64,000 nucleotides of DNA from CAWDMW01 sp963803575 (GTDB lineage: Bacteria > Pseudomonadota > Alphaproteobacteria > Rickettsiales > UBA998): contig CAWDMW010000002.1 in assembly GCA_963803575.1 (NCBI GenBank), forward strand, positions 248,001 to 312,000. Reading direction: 5' to 3'. Of the stretch, positions 52,531 to 61,603 are shown piece after piece (the first letter of the stretch is position 1; every line of letters begins with the position of its first letter). Below the pieces are notes generated by a model. That model was not told where the DNA came from. It saw only the letters and a list, made by a program, of their open reading frames with translations, and ran no database searches. The position numbers and the translations under genes were made by a program.

Positions 52531-52905
52531 TCAACGGTAGATGTCTCCACGCTGCCCTGTAGGGATCACTGGCACGTCAGGTGCTGGCAGATAAGCTGAT
52601 GGTGGCTCGGTGGGTAAGTTTTTGTAGTTTTCCATCACATCAAAAAGAGACTCAGGTAGATTAAAGCCTGACTGCCTTGCAGATTCCATGGCTTGCTGTA
52701 TCGCTCTATCCACAGCCTGCTCGTCAGGCAACGGTAGTTGCTCAAGCGGAATGTCTGGCGCGTTTGTAGCGGGTTGAGCAGGAGCAGAAGCTGGTGACGT
52801 TTGTCTCAGTATTTCCATCGCATCACGATCTGCCTGCTGCTGCATTTGCTCAGACTGACTAGTGTTTCGCTGCAATTGCTCTAATTGTTCGGGAGTGTAA
52901 GACAT
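52531..52905 (-). CDS. Hypothetical Gln/Pro-rich protein, ~124 residues
   Basis: Unrecognised. From ATG 52905 the protein starts with a Gln/Glu-rich helix (YTPEQLEQLQRNTSQSEQMQQQADRD), then an Ala/Pro low-complexity linker and a segment (DRAIQQAMESARQSGFNLPESLFDVMENY) that could be folded. A longer ORF to 52971 lacks support. No RBS is evident. Convergent with grxD. Confidence 0.5.
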   Translation of the reverse strand: MSYTPEQLEQLQRNTSQSEQMQQQADRDAMEILRQTSPASAPAQPATNAPDIPLEQLPLPDEQAVDRAIQQAMESARQSGFNLPESLFDVMENYKNLPTEPPSAYLPAPDVPVIPTGQRGDIYR

Positions 52906-52975
52906 GGATAGTAAATTAGCATAACAGCCTATTGCACGGTGTGAAGATAATATGACAACGTTCTTAAGCAACTTA

Positions 52976-53089
52976 ATGACAGTCGTTTACTGTTATGCAG
53001 ATATAGAGGGCTTAATTGACAAGCCCAAAAACTTTGCCATGGAAAATGGACTGGAAGAATACGCTGCCCATGCTATATCTAAATTTTAG
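52976..53089 (+). CDS. Possible small ORF (37 residues)
   Basis: ATG to TAG open frame: MTVVYCYADIEGLIDK...EYAAHAISKF. The composition looks protein-like, but the RBS is weak. In the 394-base gap 52906-53299 the rest shows a GGGGTTATAACCCC palindrome (53114-53127) and AT-rich sequence with a likely promoter for 53300. It may be a fragment of a larger decayed gene. Confidence 0.3.
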   Translation: MTVVYCYADIEGLIDKPKNFAMENGLEEYAAHAISKF

Positions 53090-53299
53090 CAGGGCGACAA
53101 GTCACAAATAACTGGGGTTATAACCCCCTAAGATTGCAAAAATCTACTTTATATCCCTCTTCTTACCTAATAGTGACTTGATGGATTCTTTTTATTTGCA
53201 GTCTAATAAAATTAAAAAGAATGCTCTTTCATAAAAACTTAATATACTTATACATTAAATATGCTACTATAAGCTTGCATAAATAAGGTATTAAGATAC

Positions 53300-54550
53300 A
53301 TGGATCCAAACATAGTACATCATTTCATTTCAGAATATTCAGGTAATCCTAATTTTGATGCCGCTGCTAAGGGGCTGGTTAATTCACTGGGAAATAATCC
53401 TTCTCTGAAAAACGAGCATGTGAAAGAAACGGTAGAAGCGCTTAGCAGGCTTGCCAATAATCCAAGTGCCCAGCATTTATCTGAGCAGCATTTTGAAAAA
53501 TTAGGCTCAGATGCCGCAGCAATAATGTCTAGTGACGAGATAGCCTCTAGCGGATTGCCGTTTGCTCAAAACATCAATCGGGCACTCCGAGAAAATGCCC
53601 TTGCCACAAGCAATCAGATCAAGCAATCCCTTGAGAACAGTCTGAATCCGGAGATAGATACCTCCAATTATAGCGAAGGCGGAATCATTCTCTCAAGCTC
53701 TGCAACACCAGCAGTGGAACAAACGCCCATCATAAAAAGTAGCCTTGAATCAGGTACGACTAACCGTATCATACCCGAAGGTAAAAGTGTTATCCTGAAT
53801 AAGCAAGGGTTGACGGAACAGCAAGTGTCAAACTTAGTAAAAGACAACTCACATAAGACTATTACTACGAACACTATCAACAACCCTCCTACATCAGGGA
53901 AATTACTGGATGATAAAGGAGATGTCATTGACCAGTCTCAGTCAAAGCTGGCTAGCTACTCCGATATGGCAAAACCAAGTGAAGAAACGCATCTGTTAGC
54001 AGCAGATGGCAAACCGATAGATGCGGTTGAGCGTTCTGTTAAGGAGTTCAAAACAAATGGGCCAGTGCTTGGACCAGATGGTCAGGCTTACAGTGAGAGC
54101 GCCACCTATAATCAGCCTGCACCAGACCCCAGAGAAACCATACGCTATGATGAGCAGTTGCAACGAGAAACACCTGTTACGCCCAATGGAAACCCAACAG
54201 AAAACCCAGTAGATATTAATGCAGAATCAGCAACGCCATTAAACAACATTGTTCAATGGGTCAATAACAACCAGCGTGTCGTTGGTGGTGCAGAGTTAGC
54301 CGGAGGTATTGGACTGGCAACAGTTGCTAACGGTAAACGCCAAGAAATTAATCTCGAGCTAAGTGAAAAAGAACTGGGTGGTCAATCTATCACATTCGGG
54401 GATCGCACACGTCAGGTCACAGCAAATGTCGCTACCTTAGCAGGTATTGGGGCATCACTCGATGGCGGGGCGCGAGCCGCAACCGGCCACGGTCTTGGAT
54501 ACTGGGCAGAGAAAGTACGCGAGTCTGCCCAAATAGCATTAACACGATAA
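53300..54550 (+). CDS. Hypothetical protein, 416 residues
   Basis: Unrecognised. N-terminal helical domain (about 1-110) with YSGNPNFDAAAKGLVNSLG and EALSRLANNPSAQHL, a long polar, Asn/Ser/Thr/Pro-rich low-complexity middle (about 120-320), and a C-terminal part with two Gly/Ala-rich hydrophobic segments (AELAGGIGLATVA and ANVATLAGIGASLDGG) that could be membrane-associated. Features resemble secreted or surface-associated unknown proteins but no signal peptide is present. Upstream AT-rich promoter region with TATACT at 53243. Confidence 0.62.
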   Translation: MDPNIVHHFISEYSGNPNFDAAAKGLVNSLGNNPSLKNEHVKETVEALSRLANNPSAQHLSEQHFEKLGSDAAAIMSSDEIASSGLPFAQNINRALRENALATSNQIKQSLENSLNPEIDTSNYSEGGIILSSSATPAVEQTPIIKSSLESGTTNRIIPEGKSVILNKQGLTEQQVSNLVKDNSHKTITTNTINNPPTSGKLLDDKGDVIDQSQSKLASYSDMAKPSEETHLLAADGKPIDAVERSVKEFKTNGPVLGPDGQAYSESATYNQPAPDPRETIRYDEQLQRETPVTPNGNPTENPVDINAESATPLNNIVQWVNNNQRVVGGAELAGGIGLATVANGKRQEINLELSEKELGGQSITFGDRTRQVTANVATLAGIGASLDGGARAATGHGLGYWAEKVRESAQIALTR

Positions 54551-54559
54551 ATAGAAATC

Positions 54560-54591
54560 AAAAAAGTTCCTTTACTTACAGGGAGTAAAGG
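54560..54591 (-). terminator. Rho-independent terminator of purF
   Basis: CCTTTACT / AGTAAAGG 8-bp stem with a 7-base loop; on the minus strand followed by AACTTTTTTG. It lies about 140 bases after the purF stop and close to the end of the convergent gene at 53300. Confidence 0.7.
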
Positions 54592-54732
54592 GGGAGTTTG
54601 GCTACCAGCCGGTAGCGCCTTCTAAAAACGTAGTAAATTACATCCTTTGGATGTTAATTAATGAACTACATTACGTCTACAAGCACCGTTAACAATTTTC
54701 AAGTATTCTTGCTTAGCCCAAGCTTGTTGACA

Positions 54733-56166
54733 CTAACTCACTTCCTGTATAGCCGATACGCCTGCTGCACTTTTACGCTCCTGATCGCTTAGACGTATGG
54801 CATAATCACCCGTAAAGCAGGCATCACAATATTGCGGCATGTCGTTGTTGCGCTGCGCTACCCCTACTGCGCGATACAGCCCGTCAATCGTGAGAAAGGC
54901 TAAACTATCCGCGCCAATATAGTCTGTCATCTCCTGCATATCCATACGCGAGGCCAGCAGCTCCTCACGGCTTGGCGTATCCACGCCGTAGTAGCAGGAA
55001 TGGGTGGAAGGCGGGCTGGCAATACGCATATGCACTTCAGATGCACCGGCTGCACGCACCATTGCCACAATCTTGCGCGATGTCGTCCCACGCACAATAC
55101 TATCATCGACCAGAATCACCCGTTTACCGCGTAATGTTTGCGTATTGGCATTATGCTTCAGCTTAACCCCTAAATTGCGGATTTTGTCGGTTGGTTCAAT
55201 AAAGGTACGCCCGACATAATGGTTGCGAATAATGCCCAAATCAAACGGCAATCCGGATTGCTCAGCATACCCAAGTGCGGCAGGCACACCGGAATCTGGC
55301 ACCGGCACCACCATATCCGCCTCAACACCTTGCTCATTTGCTAGTTCATGACCAATTGCTTTGCGCACGCCATAAGTATTCATGCCTTCAATATTGCTAT
55401 CAGGGCGGGCAAAATACACATACTCAAAAATACAAAATTTCTTCGGCACGGGCGCGAAAGGCTGGCATGTCTCCAGCCCATCTTTAGTGATAATCACCAT
55501 TTCCCCCGGCTCAATATCACGCACGTACTCTGCACCAATAATATCAAACGCACACGTCTCAGACGCCAGTACGTAAGCACCATCTAAACGTCCAAGCACA
55601 AGTGGCCGCACGCCATACGGGTCACGTACACCAATGAGTTTCTTATTTGTCAGTATCACCAGCGAATAAGCACCTTCAATACGTGTCAGGGCATCAATCA
55701 CGCGGGATTTCACATTATGCTGCTTGCTCATCGCAATCAGATGCACAATCACTTCCGTATCAGAGGTAGACTGGAATAAACACCCTTGCCGCTTTAGCGA
55801 CTCACGCAAATGGTAAGCATTGGTCAGATTCCCGTTATGCGCCAGCGACAACCCACCAAAATGATATTCTGCATAGAGTGGCTGTACATTACGAAGCAAT
55901 GGCTCGCCAGAGGTAGAATAGCGATTATGCCCAATAGCAGCATGTCCCACCAGCTTTTCAATCACACTTTGGCGGTTGAACGTATCCCCAACCAGCCCTA
56001 GCGCACGATGGGAATAAAATTGCTGCTCATGGTTAGACACAATCCCTGCCGCCTCCTGCCCACGGTGTTGAAGCGCGTGCAACCCAAGTGCAGTATGTGC
56101 TGCGGCATCAGGCGTACCGTACACCCCAAAAACACCGCATTCTTCATGAAAATGGTCATCCAGCAT
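54733..56166 (-). CDS. purF: Amidophosphoribosyltransferase
   Basis: First committed step of purine synthesis: PRPP plus glutamine to phosphoribosylamine. Seen: a 9-residue propeptide followed by the catalytic Cys10 in EECGVFGVYG, GHNRYSTSG, SLAHNGNLTN and the PRPP loop VILVDDSIVRGTTSRKI, then RIASPP. 477 residues, type with propeptide as in the Bacillus-like group. Four bases downstream of cvpA, a classic pairing. Terminator beyond the stop at 54560. Confidence 0.97.
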   Translation of the reverse strand: MLDDHFHEECGVFGVYGTPDAAAHTALGLHALQHRGQEAAGIVSNHEQQFYSHRALGLVGDTFNRQSVIEKLVGHAAIGHNRYSTSGEPLLRNVQPLYAEYHFGGLSLAHNGNLTNAYHLRESLKRQGCLFQSTSDTEVIVHLIAMSKQHNVKSRVIDALTRIEGAYSLVILTNKKLIGVRDPYGVRPLVLGRLDGAYVLASETCAFDIIGAEYVRDIEPGEMVIITKDGLETCQPFAPVPKKFCIFEYVYFARPDSNIEGMNTYGVRKAIGHELANEQGVEADMVVPVPDSGVPAALGYAEQSGLPFDLGIIRNHYVGRTFIEPTDKIRNLGVKLKHNANTQTLRGKRVILVDDSIVRGTTSRKIVAMVRAAGASEVHMRIASPPSTHSCYYGVDTPSREELLASRMDMQEMTDYIGADSLAFLTIDGLYRAVGVAQRNNDMPQYCDACFTGDYAIRLSDQERKSAAGVSAIQEVS

Positions 56167-56170
56167 CCGC

Positions 56171-56869
56171 TTAGAACGCTCCTTGCGGCTGATCGTCTGT
56201 CACATCCATAATCAGCTGTTCCAACGCCGTTGGTGCATTCTCTGGCGGCGGTGCAGGGGTTGAAGAAAATTCCTGCTGCAATCCCTGATCTATTTGCTGC
56301 GTATTCACTGGTTGCTGGAAACCGTCTACCGGAGTGGTAGACTCTACCGGTACAAACACGTTCCCTAAATAATCAGGCAGCAAGCTTGCAACAGACAACG
56401 AAAAGCTTTGCACGGTAGGTAACGTAGAGGCGGTGCGCACCCATTCAGGATAGCCTTCTTCTTTAAAGATCGCCGCCATCAAGATAAAGCCCAGCACGAT
56501 GACCATGCCCCCTTTAAACAGGCCAAAAAATACACCCAGCACATTATCCACCCATCCGACATCAGCACCATCTTTTAGGTAGCGCAACAACACACGGCTA
56601 CATGAAGCAAAAATCACCACAATCAGAAAATACGTTCCAAGTGTGCCCACAATTGCGGCACCCGTATAGCTGGTCATATATTGCGTCATAAAAGCTGTCG
56701 TATTATCCGCCAATGCCAGCGTAATTAAACCGGCACCAAACCAGGTCACAAATGACAGGAATTCAGCGATAAACCCGCGATACAGCGAGATAGCCGCTGC
56801 AAGAAACAGTGTCAGATACACTAATATATCAAACATATTGAAATTCAAATTTATGCTAGCTTCAGCCAT
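56171..56869 (-). CDS. cvpA: CvpA family membrane protein
   Basis: A 232-residue protein with four transmembrane helices (about 12-32, 36-56, 70-92, 108-132) and a long, disordered Pro/Gln-rich C-terminal tail. The LYRGFIAEFLSFVTW and WVDNVLGVFFGLFKG segments are typical of CvpA. AAGAGGTG precedes the ATG. It heads the cvpA-purF operon, as in many proteobacteria. CvpA is linked to colicin V production and envelope or bile tolerance; the molecular role is unclear. Confidence 0.9.
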   Translation of the reverse strand: MAEASINLNFNMFDILVYLTLFLAAAISLYRGFIAEFLSFVTWFGAGLITLALADNTTAFMTQYMTSYTGAAIVGTLGTYFLIVVIFASCSRVLLRYLKDGADVGWVDNVLGVFFGLFKGGMVIVLGFILMAAIFKEEGYPEWVRTASTLPTVQSFSLSVASLLPDYLGNVFVPVESTTPVDGFQQPVNTQQIDQGLQQEFSSTPAPPPENAPTALEQLIMDVTDDQPQGAF

Positions 56870-57114
56870 TTCAGCACCTCTTAAGAGAAGAAGATTCGTT
56901 ATAATTGATCTGACTTATGACGTACTTTTCATAAAAATGCAATCCTCAAACCCTTAAACCATAGGCACTAGCCATGCCAATATTCGCAGACTGTGACATG
57001 ACTGGTCACATAGGTATACGCTCACAAATATCTCTCTCATAGCAAAAAGGCACGCCATTAAATAAATATTAATTTATATTGCGCTAGCACCAGTAATGAG
57101 TTAATATAAAGTTA

Positions 57115-57123
57115 TGCTATACT
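57115..57123 (+). promoter_or_regulatory. Putative extended -10 promoter (TGCTATACT)
   Basis: TG-N-TATACT 40 bases before the ATG of the repeat-protein gene, in an AT-rich gap. A one-base variant of the nonamer at 2348 and at 45522-45514. Inference. Confidence 0.4.
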
Positions 57124-57162
57124 TACTTATAGCGATCGTAATTATTAGAGGAACGACACATC

Positions 57163-57666
57163 ATGAGCAACGAATGGCTTGATAATCATATTAAAAACAG
57201 AGACACACCACTTCCGGCAGATAATGAAGGGTTGCAGTTTATTCGCGATACGAAAGAGCTTAATAACAGACCTATTGACCAAAATAGTGACGGAATGCAG
57301 TTTCTTAGTGACATTAAGCAACTTAACCAGGGTCCCGTTCCACATGATGCACCGGGTATGGATTTTGTGGTAACAACTCAACAGCAACGCGGGCAAACAT
57401 TAGGCGGTAACGCACCGGGTCGCATATTCCTCAATGACGTTGAGCGAATAAATGCTAACCCAGCTCCTGCTGAAGGATTGCAATTTATTCAGGGATTAAA
57501 CGAACAATACCCATCAACATTACAGTCACAGCAATCCGTTGAATTAGAGCAAGTGGTTACTCAGCTTCGTGAAGCAGATGTTAGCCATATATCAGAATCA
57601 AATCCGGATGGCACATCAGCGTCCGTACCACGTAATCAGTCAATAGCTACATCGCCACAACGCTAG
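57163..57666 (+). CDS. Hypothetical protein with five or six 21-residue repeats
   Basis: A 167-residue soluble protein. The repeat centres on G-x-x-F-(I/L/V): GLQF at 23, GMQF at 44, GMDF at 65, GRIF at 86, GLQF at 105. The first four are spaced exactly 21 residues, the last 19. The consensus is roughly GLQFLxDxxxLNxxPxxxxA. Residues 2-18 may be a decayed first repeat. A Gln/Ser-rich tail follows. GAGGAACG precedes the ATG. Period 21 with one aromatic per unit could form a solenoid; no named family. Function unknown. Confidence 0.68.
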   Translation: MSNEWLDNHIKNRDTPLPADNEGLQFIRDTKELNNRPIDQNSDGMQFLSDIKQLNQGPVPHDAPGMDFVVTTQQQRGQTLGGNAPGRIFLNDVERINANPAPAEGLQFIQGLNEQYPSTLQSQQSVELEQVVTQLREADVSHISESNPDGTSASVPRNQSIATSPQR

Positions 57667-57673
57667 TTAAGTA

Positions 57674-58384
57674 TTATAAGGTCGTGTCAGCGGCCTTGTA
57701 TTTCTGCCATAACGTGTCTTTCATATGTTTTTCCAAAAACGCGCGATGCTGGCTGACTTCTGCATCAGTTGGCGTATAATGCCTAACAGGAAACGAGTGT
57801 ACCGAATTATAGGAACTAGCAGATTCGCCTTTTTCACAAGAATCTTCTTTCAACCCTAAATCAACCTGTCGCCCACCTTTCAATTCAAGATACACGTCCG
57901 CCAGCAATTCAGCATCCAGCAATGCACCATGTTTCGTGCGTACTGATAGGTCAACACCAAATCTCCGACATAACGCATCCAGACTAGCAGGTTGCCCCGG
58001 AAACATACGGCGTGCCATTTCTACTGTGTCAATAGATTGCGACATAGGAATAATGGGCAAGCCCGCTTCCTTAAGCTCCCAGTTAATAAAGCGCATATCA
58101 AAACTGGCATTATGCGCCACTAATGGAGATGTTCCAACAAATGCCATAAATTCCTGCGCTATATCAGTAAAGACAGGCTTATCAGCTAAAAATGACTCGC
58201 TTAACCCATGCACTTTTTCTGCTTCCGGCGGCATATCTCGCAAGGGATTAACGTAAGTATGAAACGTATTTCCGGTACGTAGATAATCAATCATCTCTAC
58301 ACATCCAATTTCAACCACACGATGACCAGATCGAGGGTCAATACCGGTTGTTTCGGTATCAAAAGAAATTTGTCTTTTCGTCAT
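57674..58384 (-). CDS. dnaQ: DNA polymerase III epsilon subunit
   Basis: 3'-5' proofreading exonuclease of the replicase. Seen: SFDTETTGIDPRSGHRVVEIG (Exo I, Asp and Glu metal ligands), LVAHNASFDMRFINWEL (Exo II), and TKHGALLDAELLADVYLEL (Exo III, His and Asp). 236 residues from ATG 58384, which forms an ATGA overlap with coaE. Last gene of aroE-coaE-dnaQ, a conserved alphaproteobacterial order. Confidence 0.96.
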   Translation of the reverse strand: MTKRQISFDTETTGIDPRSGHRVVEIGCVEMIDYLRTGNTFHTYVNPLRDMPPEAEKVHGLSESFLADKPVFTDIAQEFMAFVGTSPLVAHNASFDMRFINWELKEAGLPIIPMSQSIDTVEMARRMFPGQPASLDALCRRFGVDLSVRTKHGALLDAELLADVYLELKGGRQVDLGLKEDSCEKGESASSYNSVHSFPVRHYTPTDAEVSQHRAFLEKHMKDTLWQKYKAADTTL

Positions 58385-58968
58385 ATCTGCCAGCTTTTCC
58401 ATAGTTTATGTACTTGCATGAATGTATACGCCTTATTCAACCCGTTATAAATCACCGCATCCGCTTCTCTGCATTTACGGTGATCCGGCCATTGCCGTGC
58501 TACCATGCGATTAAACGACTCAATACCCATGCCACTTCTTCTCAATGCTCGTTGCTGTCGTAACCATAACGGTGCCGAAACAACTATTGTTTTGCTGTAA
58601 AATCGTTTCGATTGCGATTCAAATAAAAGAGGGATATCCACTAGGATGATACTGGTTCCGATACGAATATGATGTTTCTTGAACTGTTGTTGCTTCTCTC
58701 TGACTTTAGGATGCACCATAGCCTCAACCACGGCTAAATCTGCATGCTGCTTACTAACATGCAGGGATAGAAGCGTGCGGTCAATACCATGACAATCATG
58801 CACTTCAACACCTAATGTTTGAGAAAGCCGTACGGCAAAATCATGTGATCGGTACAGCTCATGCACAGCCTCGTCAACGTTAAATACAGGAACGCCCAAA
58901 CGGCTAAACATACGTCCAACAGTTGTTTTCCCCGAAGCAATACCGCCAGTTAATCCAATCACTTTCAT
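58381..58968 (-). CDS. coaE: Dephospho-CoA kinase
   Basis: Last step of CoA synthesis. Seen: IGLTGGIASGKTTVGRMF (P-loop), DEAVHELY, VEAMVHPKVREK, VDIPLLFES and the RQQRALRRSGM region. 195 residues from ATG 58968, chosen because it overlaps the aroE stop as ATGA; the longer ORF to 59034 is within aroE. Confidence 0.96.
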   Translation of the reverse strand: MKVIGLTGGIASGKTTVGRMFSRLGVPVFNVDEAVHELYRSHDFAVRLSQTLGVEVHDCHGIDRTLLSLHVSKQHADLAVVEAMVHPKVREKQQQFKKHHIRIGTSIILVDIPLLFESQSKRFYSKTIVVSAPLWLRQQRALRRSGMGIESFNRMVARQWPDHRKCREADAVIYNGLNKAYTFMQVHKLWKSWQI

Positions 58969-59837
58969 GCAGAAGCACATTGGATTACGCGTTGCATTAA
59001 TGCCTTCGTCACAGCTGGCCTGATACCAAACCATTGTTCAAACCCTGGTACCGCTTGCCACATTAACATAGGCAGCCCATCACTGAAAAAGCGCCCGGCC
59101 TTATCTGCTGCACGGGTAAAGTCTGTACCATTCATGCCATAAGATATATCTATCATCATACATTCCGCAGAAGATGCACGCATTAATGCCAGCACATCTC
59201 CATAAGCACTCACGCCTACGGAAACAGTGTTTACAATGCAATCAGCCTGTTCTATAGCGTTCAGTACCTCCACTGAGGGAACAACGTCCAGACGTGAATT
59301 TGAGGGCATATAAGGCAGGAAATGCTCTTGCATAGCTACAGCACGTTCATGCGTCCGGTTAGTCACCGTCACATGTTGTGCGCCCAGACTATGCAGGGCA
59401 GATACCACTGCTCGCGCGGCTCCGCCTGCCCCAAGCACAACCACTCTGTCCAGAGTAACATCATGATGCTTACGCGCATCCTCAATAAGACACATAAACC
59501 CAAAAACATCTGTATTCATACCATGATATTCTGCACCATTATGATGGGTTACAATGGTATTGACTGCTCCGCAACGCTCTGAAGGATCATCACGACTGGT
59601 AACCATCTCATACGCCGCTCGTTTATGAGGCAGCGTTACGTTAAAGCCAACAAATCCAGCCTGAACACATTGATTAACCAGATCAACAAACTGGTTTGCT
59701 TTGACGCCCAGAGGAACATATGCACCATTCACATCATAATAGTTGAGCCAATATTCATGAATTGCAGGCGATAGACTATGGACAATAGGATCGCCCAGCA
59801 CTCCCACCAAACGTGCTTTACCGTTCTTTGCCGCCAT
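58965..59837 (-). CDS. aroE: Shikimate dehydrogenase
   Basis: NADPH-dependent reduction of 3-dehydroshikimate in aromatic amino acid synthesis. Seen: GVLGDPIVHSLSPAIHEYWL, GFNVTLPHK (catalytic Lys), GAVNTIV, NTDVFGF and the VVLGAGGAARAVVSAL NADP loop. 290 residues from ATG 59837. Overlaps the ppsR end by about 20 bases; the ORF extends to 59858. The C-terminus overlaps coaE in ATGA. Confidence 0.95.
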   Translation of the reverse strand: MAAKNGKARLVGVLGDPIVHSLSPAIHEYWLNYYDVNGAYVPLGVKANQFVDLVNQCVQAGFVGFNVTLPHKRAAYEMVTSRDDPSERCGAVNTIVTHHNGAEYHGMNTDVFGFMCLIEDARKHHDVTLDRVVVLGAGGAARAVVSALHSLGAQHVTVTNRTHERAVAMQEHFLPYMPSNSRLDVVPSVEVLNAIEQADCIVNTVSVGVSAYGDVLALMRASSAECMMIDISYGMNGTDFTRAADKAGRFFSDGLPMLMWQAVPGFEQWFGIRPAVTKALMQRVIQCASA

Positions 59838-60651
59838 GTCCCACTCGCATACGCCCATATAGCTGTAAAATTTGTGCCGCCGTTTCTTCGACTGACCGAC
59901 GTGTCACATCAATCACTGGCCAGCGATACTTGGCAAATAATCGCTTAGAGGCCAGCACTTCTGATGTAATACGGTCTTTATCAACATAATTGGTTTCCTC
60001 ATGCTGCCCCAGACTCACAAGACGTGTCTGACGTATCTGAAATAAGCGTTCTGTATCAATAGTTAAGCCAACAATCAGCGGGGTTGTGACCTGAAACAAC
60101 GTATCAGGCAGAGGGCATTCTTCCACAAAAGGAACGTTAGCCGTGCGATACCCTCTATTAGCTAAATACACACAGGTAGGAGATTTAGACGTGCGTGACG
60201 ACCCAACCAAGATAATATCAGCAGCATCAAGATTCCAGGCATTCTGGCCATCATCATGAGCAAGAGCAAAATTTACTGCCTCTACACGTGTAAAATAGCT
60301 ATCATTCAATTCATGCTGACGCCCTGGTTCCGCAGCCGTAGCAATCCCTAAATACGCTGAAAATTGCGTGATAGCATTACCTAATACTGAAACACATGGC
60401 AAGCGCTCCGCATCACAAAACTGCCTAACAGCGTTACGCATTTCTTTTTTGACCAGCGTATAGATCACCGGGCCGGGCTGATCACGTATAGCACTCAACA
60501 CCTTATCCATCTGCCTAACAGACCTGATAAGTGTATAATGATGCTCATTAACCGTCACGGTACCAAATTGAGCGAGCGCTGCTCTGGTGACAGCATTAAC
60601 TGTCTCTCCCGTAGAATCTGATAGCATGTGAACATCAATATTGTCACGCAT
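59818..60651 (-). CDS. ppsR: PpsR-type bifunctional kinase/pyrophosphorylase (DUF299)
   Basis: Regulator that phosphorylates and dephosphorylates PEP synthase or pyruvate phosphate dikinase, ADP-dependent. Seen: HMLSDSTGETVNAV near the N-terminus, the central IILVGSSRTSKSPTCVYLANRG P-loop-like motif and GYRTANVPFVEECPLP. 277 residues. Six bases after parB in the same run; parB-ppsR-aroE order fits alphaproteobacteria. Which partner (PpsA or PpdK) it controls is not visible here. Confidence 0.9.
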   Translation of the reverse strand: MRDNIDVHMLSDSTGETVNAVTRAALAQFGTVTVNEHHYTLIRSVRQMDKVLSAIRDQPGPVIYTLVKKEMRNAVRQFCDAERLPCVSVLGNAITQFSAYLGIATAAEPGRQHELNDSYFTRVEAVNFALAHDDGQNAWNLDAADIILVGSSRTSKSPTCVYLANRGYRTANVPFVEECPLPDTLFQVTTPLIVGLTIDTERLFQIRQTRLVSLGQHEETNYVDKDRITSEVLASKRLFAKYRWPVIDVTRRSVEETAAQILQLYGRMRVGHGGKER

Positions 60652-60656
60652 AGAAG

Positions 60657-61601
60657 CTACACATTCGTGCCTAAACGTTTTAATATCAAATCAAGCTGCG
60701 CTAATGATTCGTAATGCACCGTAATATGGCCTTTTTCCTCTACATCGTCAATTTCTACCTTCATATCAAGGTGCTCCTGCAATGCTTCTTCCAAAGCAAT
60801 AATGTCAGGGTCTTTAGGAATAGATGGCACCACTGACGAGGATGAGGCAGGCTCGACAATCTTTGGTGTCTTTTCAGACGCTGAATCAACACGGCTATGT
60901 GGTTTAACAGCTAAACCACCAGATTTCACAAGGTTTTCGGTCTGTCGCACATTCAATCCGCGACGCACCACCTCATGCACTAACTCATCTGGCGCATCGG
61001 CTTTCAACAACGCACGTGCATGCCCTGCCGTAACTTCACCATCACTTAAATAACTTTTTACTATTTCAGGCAAAGATAATAATCTTAAACTATTTGCAAT
61101 ATAGCTTCGGCTTTTTCCAACAACCCCAGATAATTCCTCCTGCGTATAGCTGAATCCATCCATTAATTGCTGATATCCCTCAGACTCTTCTAGTGCCGTT
61201 AAATCCTGACGTTGAATATTTTCAATTAACGCAATCTCAAGCGCTTTACGATCTTCAATACGCTTGATTAAAACAGGAATTTCCCTCAGACCAGCTAGCT
61301 TAGATGCCCTCCATCGACGCTCACCAGCAATAATTTCATATTCTGCTCCCTTAATGCTCTCAGACAAAGCTCTAACCAAGATAGGTTGCATAACGCCATT
61401 TGCAGCAATCGAATCAGACAATTCTTTAAGCGCAGTATCATCAAAGTAACGTCTCGGCTGATACTTACCAGACATAATATTATCTACCGGCAGGTAAGCG
61501 ACGCGCTCAGAAGAACCATCTCCATCAGATTCCTGACTATAATCTTCCCCCATCAATGCAGACAATCCTTTACCTAGTCCTTTAGAATTGGTTGCAGCCA
61601 T
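60657..61601 (-). CDS. parB: Chromosome partitioning protein ParB
   Basis: CTPase and DNA-binding protein that loads at parS and spreads. Seen: GLGKGLSALMG N-terminal (ParA contact), YLPVDNIMSGKYQPRRYFD (ParB N-domain), IIAGERRWRASKLAG, the helix-turn-helix TQEELSGVVGKSRSYIANSLRLL, and a C-terminal dimer domain. 314 residues. Just downstream of parA (3 bases). Its cognate site lies inside mnmG at 63468. Confidence 0.97.
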   Translation of the reverse strand: MAATNSKGLGKGLSALMGEDYSQESDGDGSSERVAYLPVDNIMSGKYQPRRYFDDTALKELSDSIAANGVMQPILVRALSESIKGAEYEIIAGERRWRASKLAGLREIPVLIKRIEDRKALEIALIENIQRQDLTALEESEGYQQLMDGFSYTQEELSGVVGKSRSYIANSLRLLSLPEIVKSYLSDGEVTAGHARALLKADAPDELVHEVVRRGLNVRQTENLVKSGGLAVKPHSRVDSASEKTPKIVEPASSSSVVPSIPKDPDIIALEEALQEHLDMKVEIDDVEEKGHITVHYESLAQLDLILKRLGTNV

Positions 61602-61603
61602 AA

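Noticed and set aside
53114..53127. GGGGTTATAACCCC palindrome as terminator
   Set aside because: No T-run on either side; too short to call an operator without other copies.
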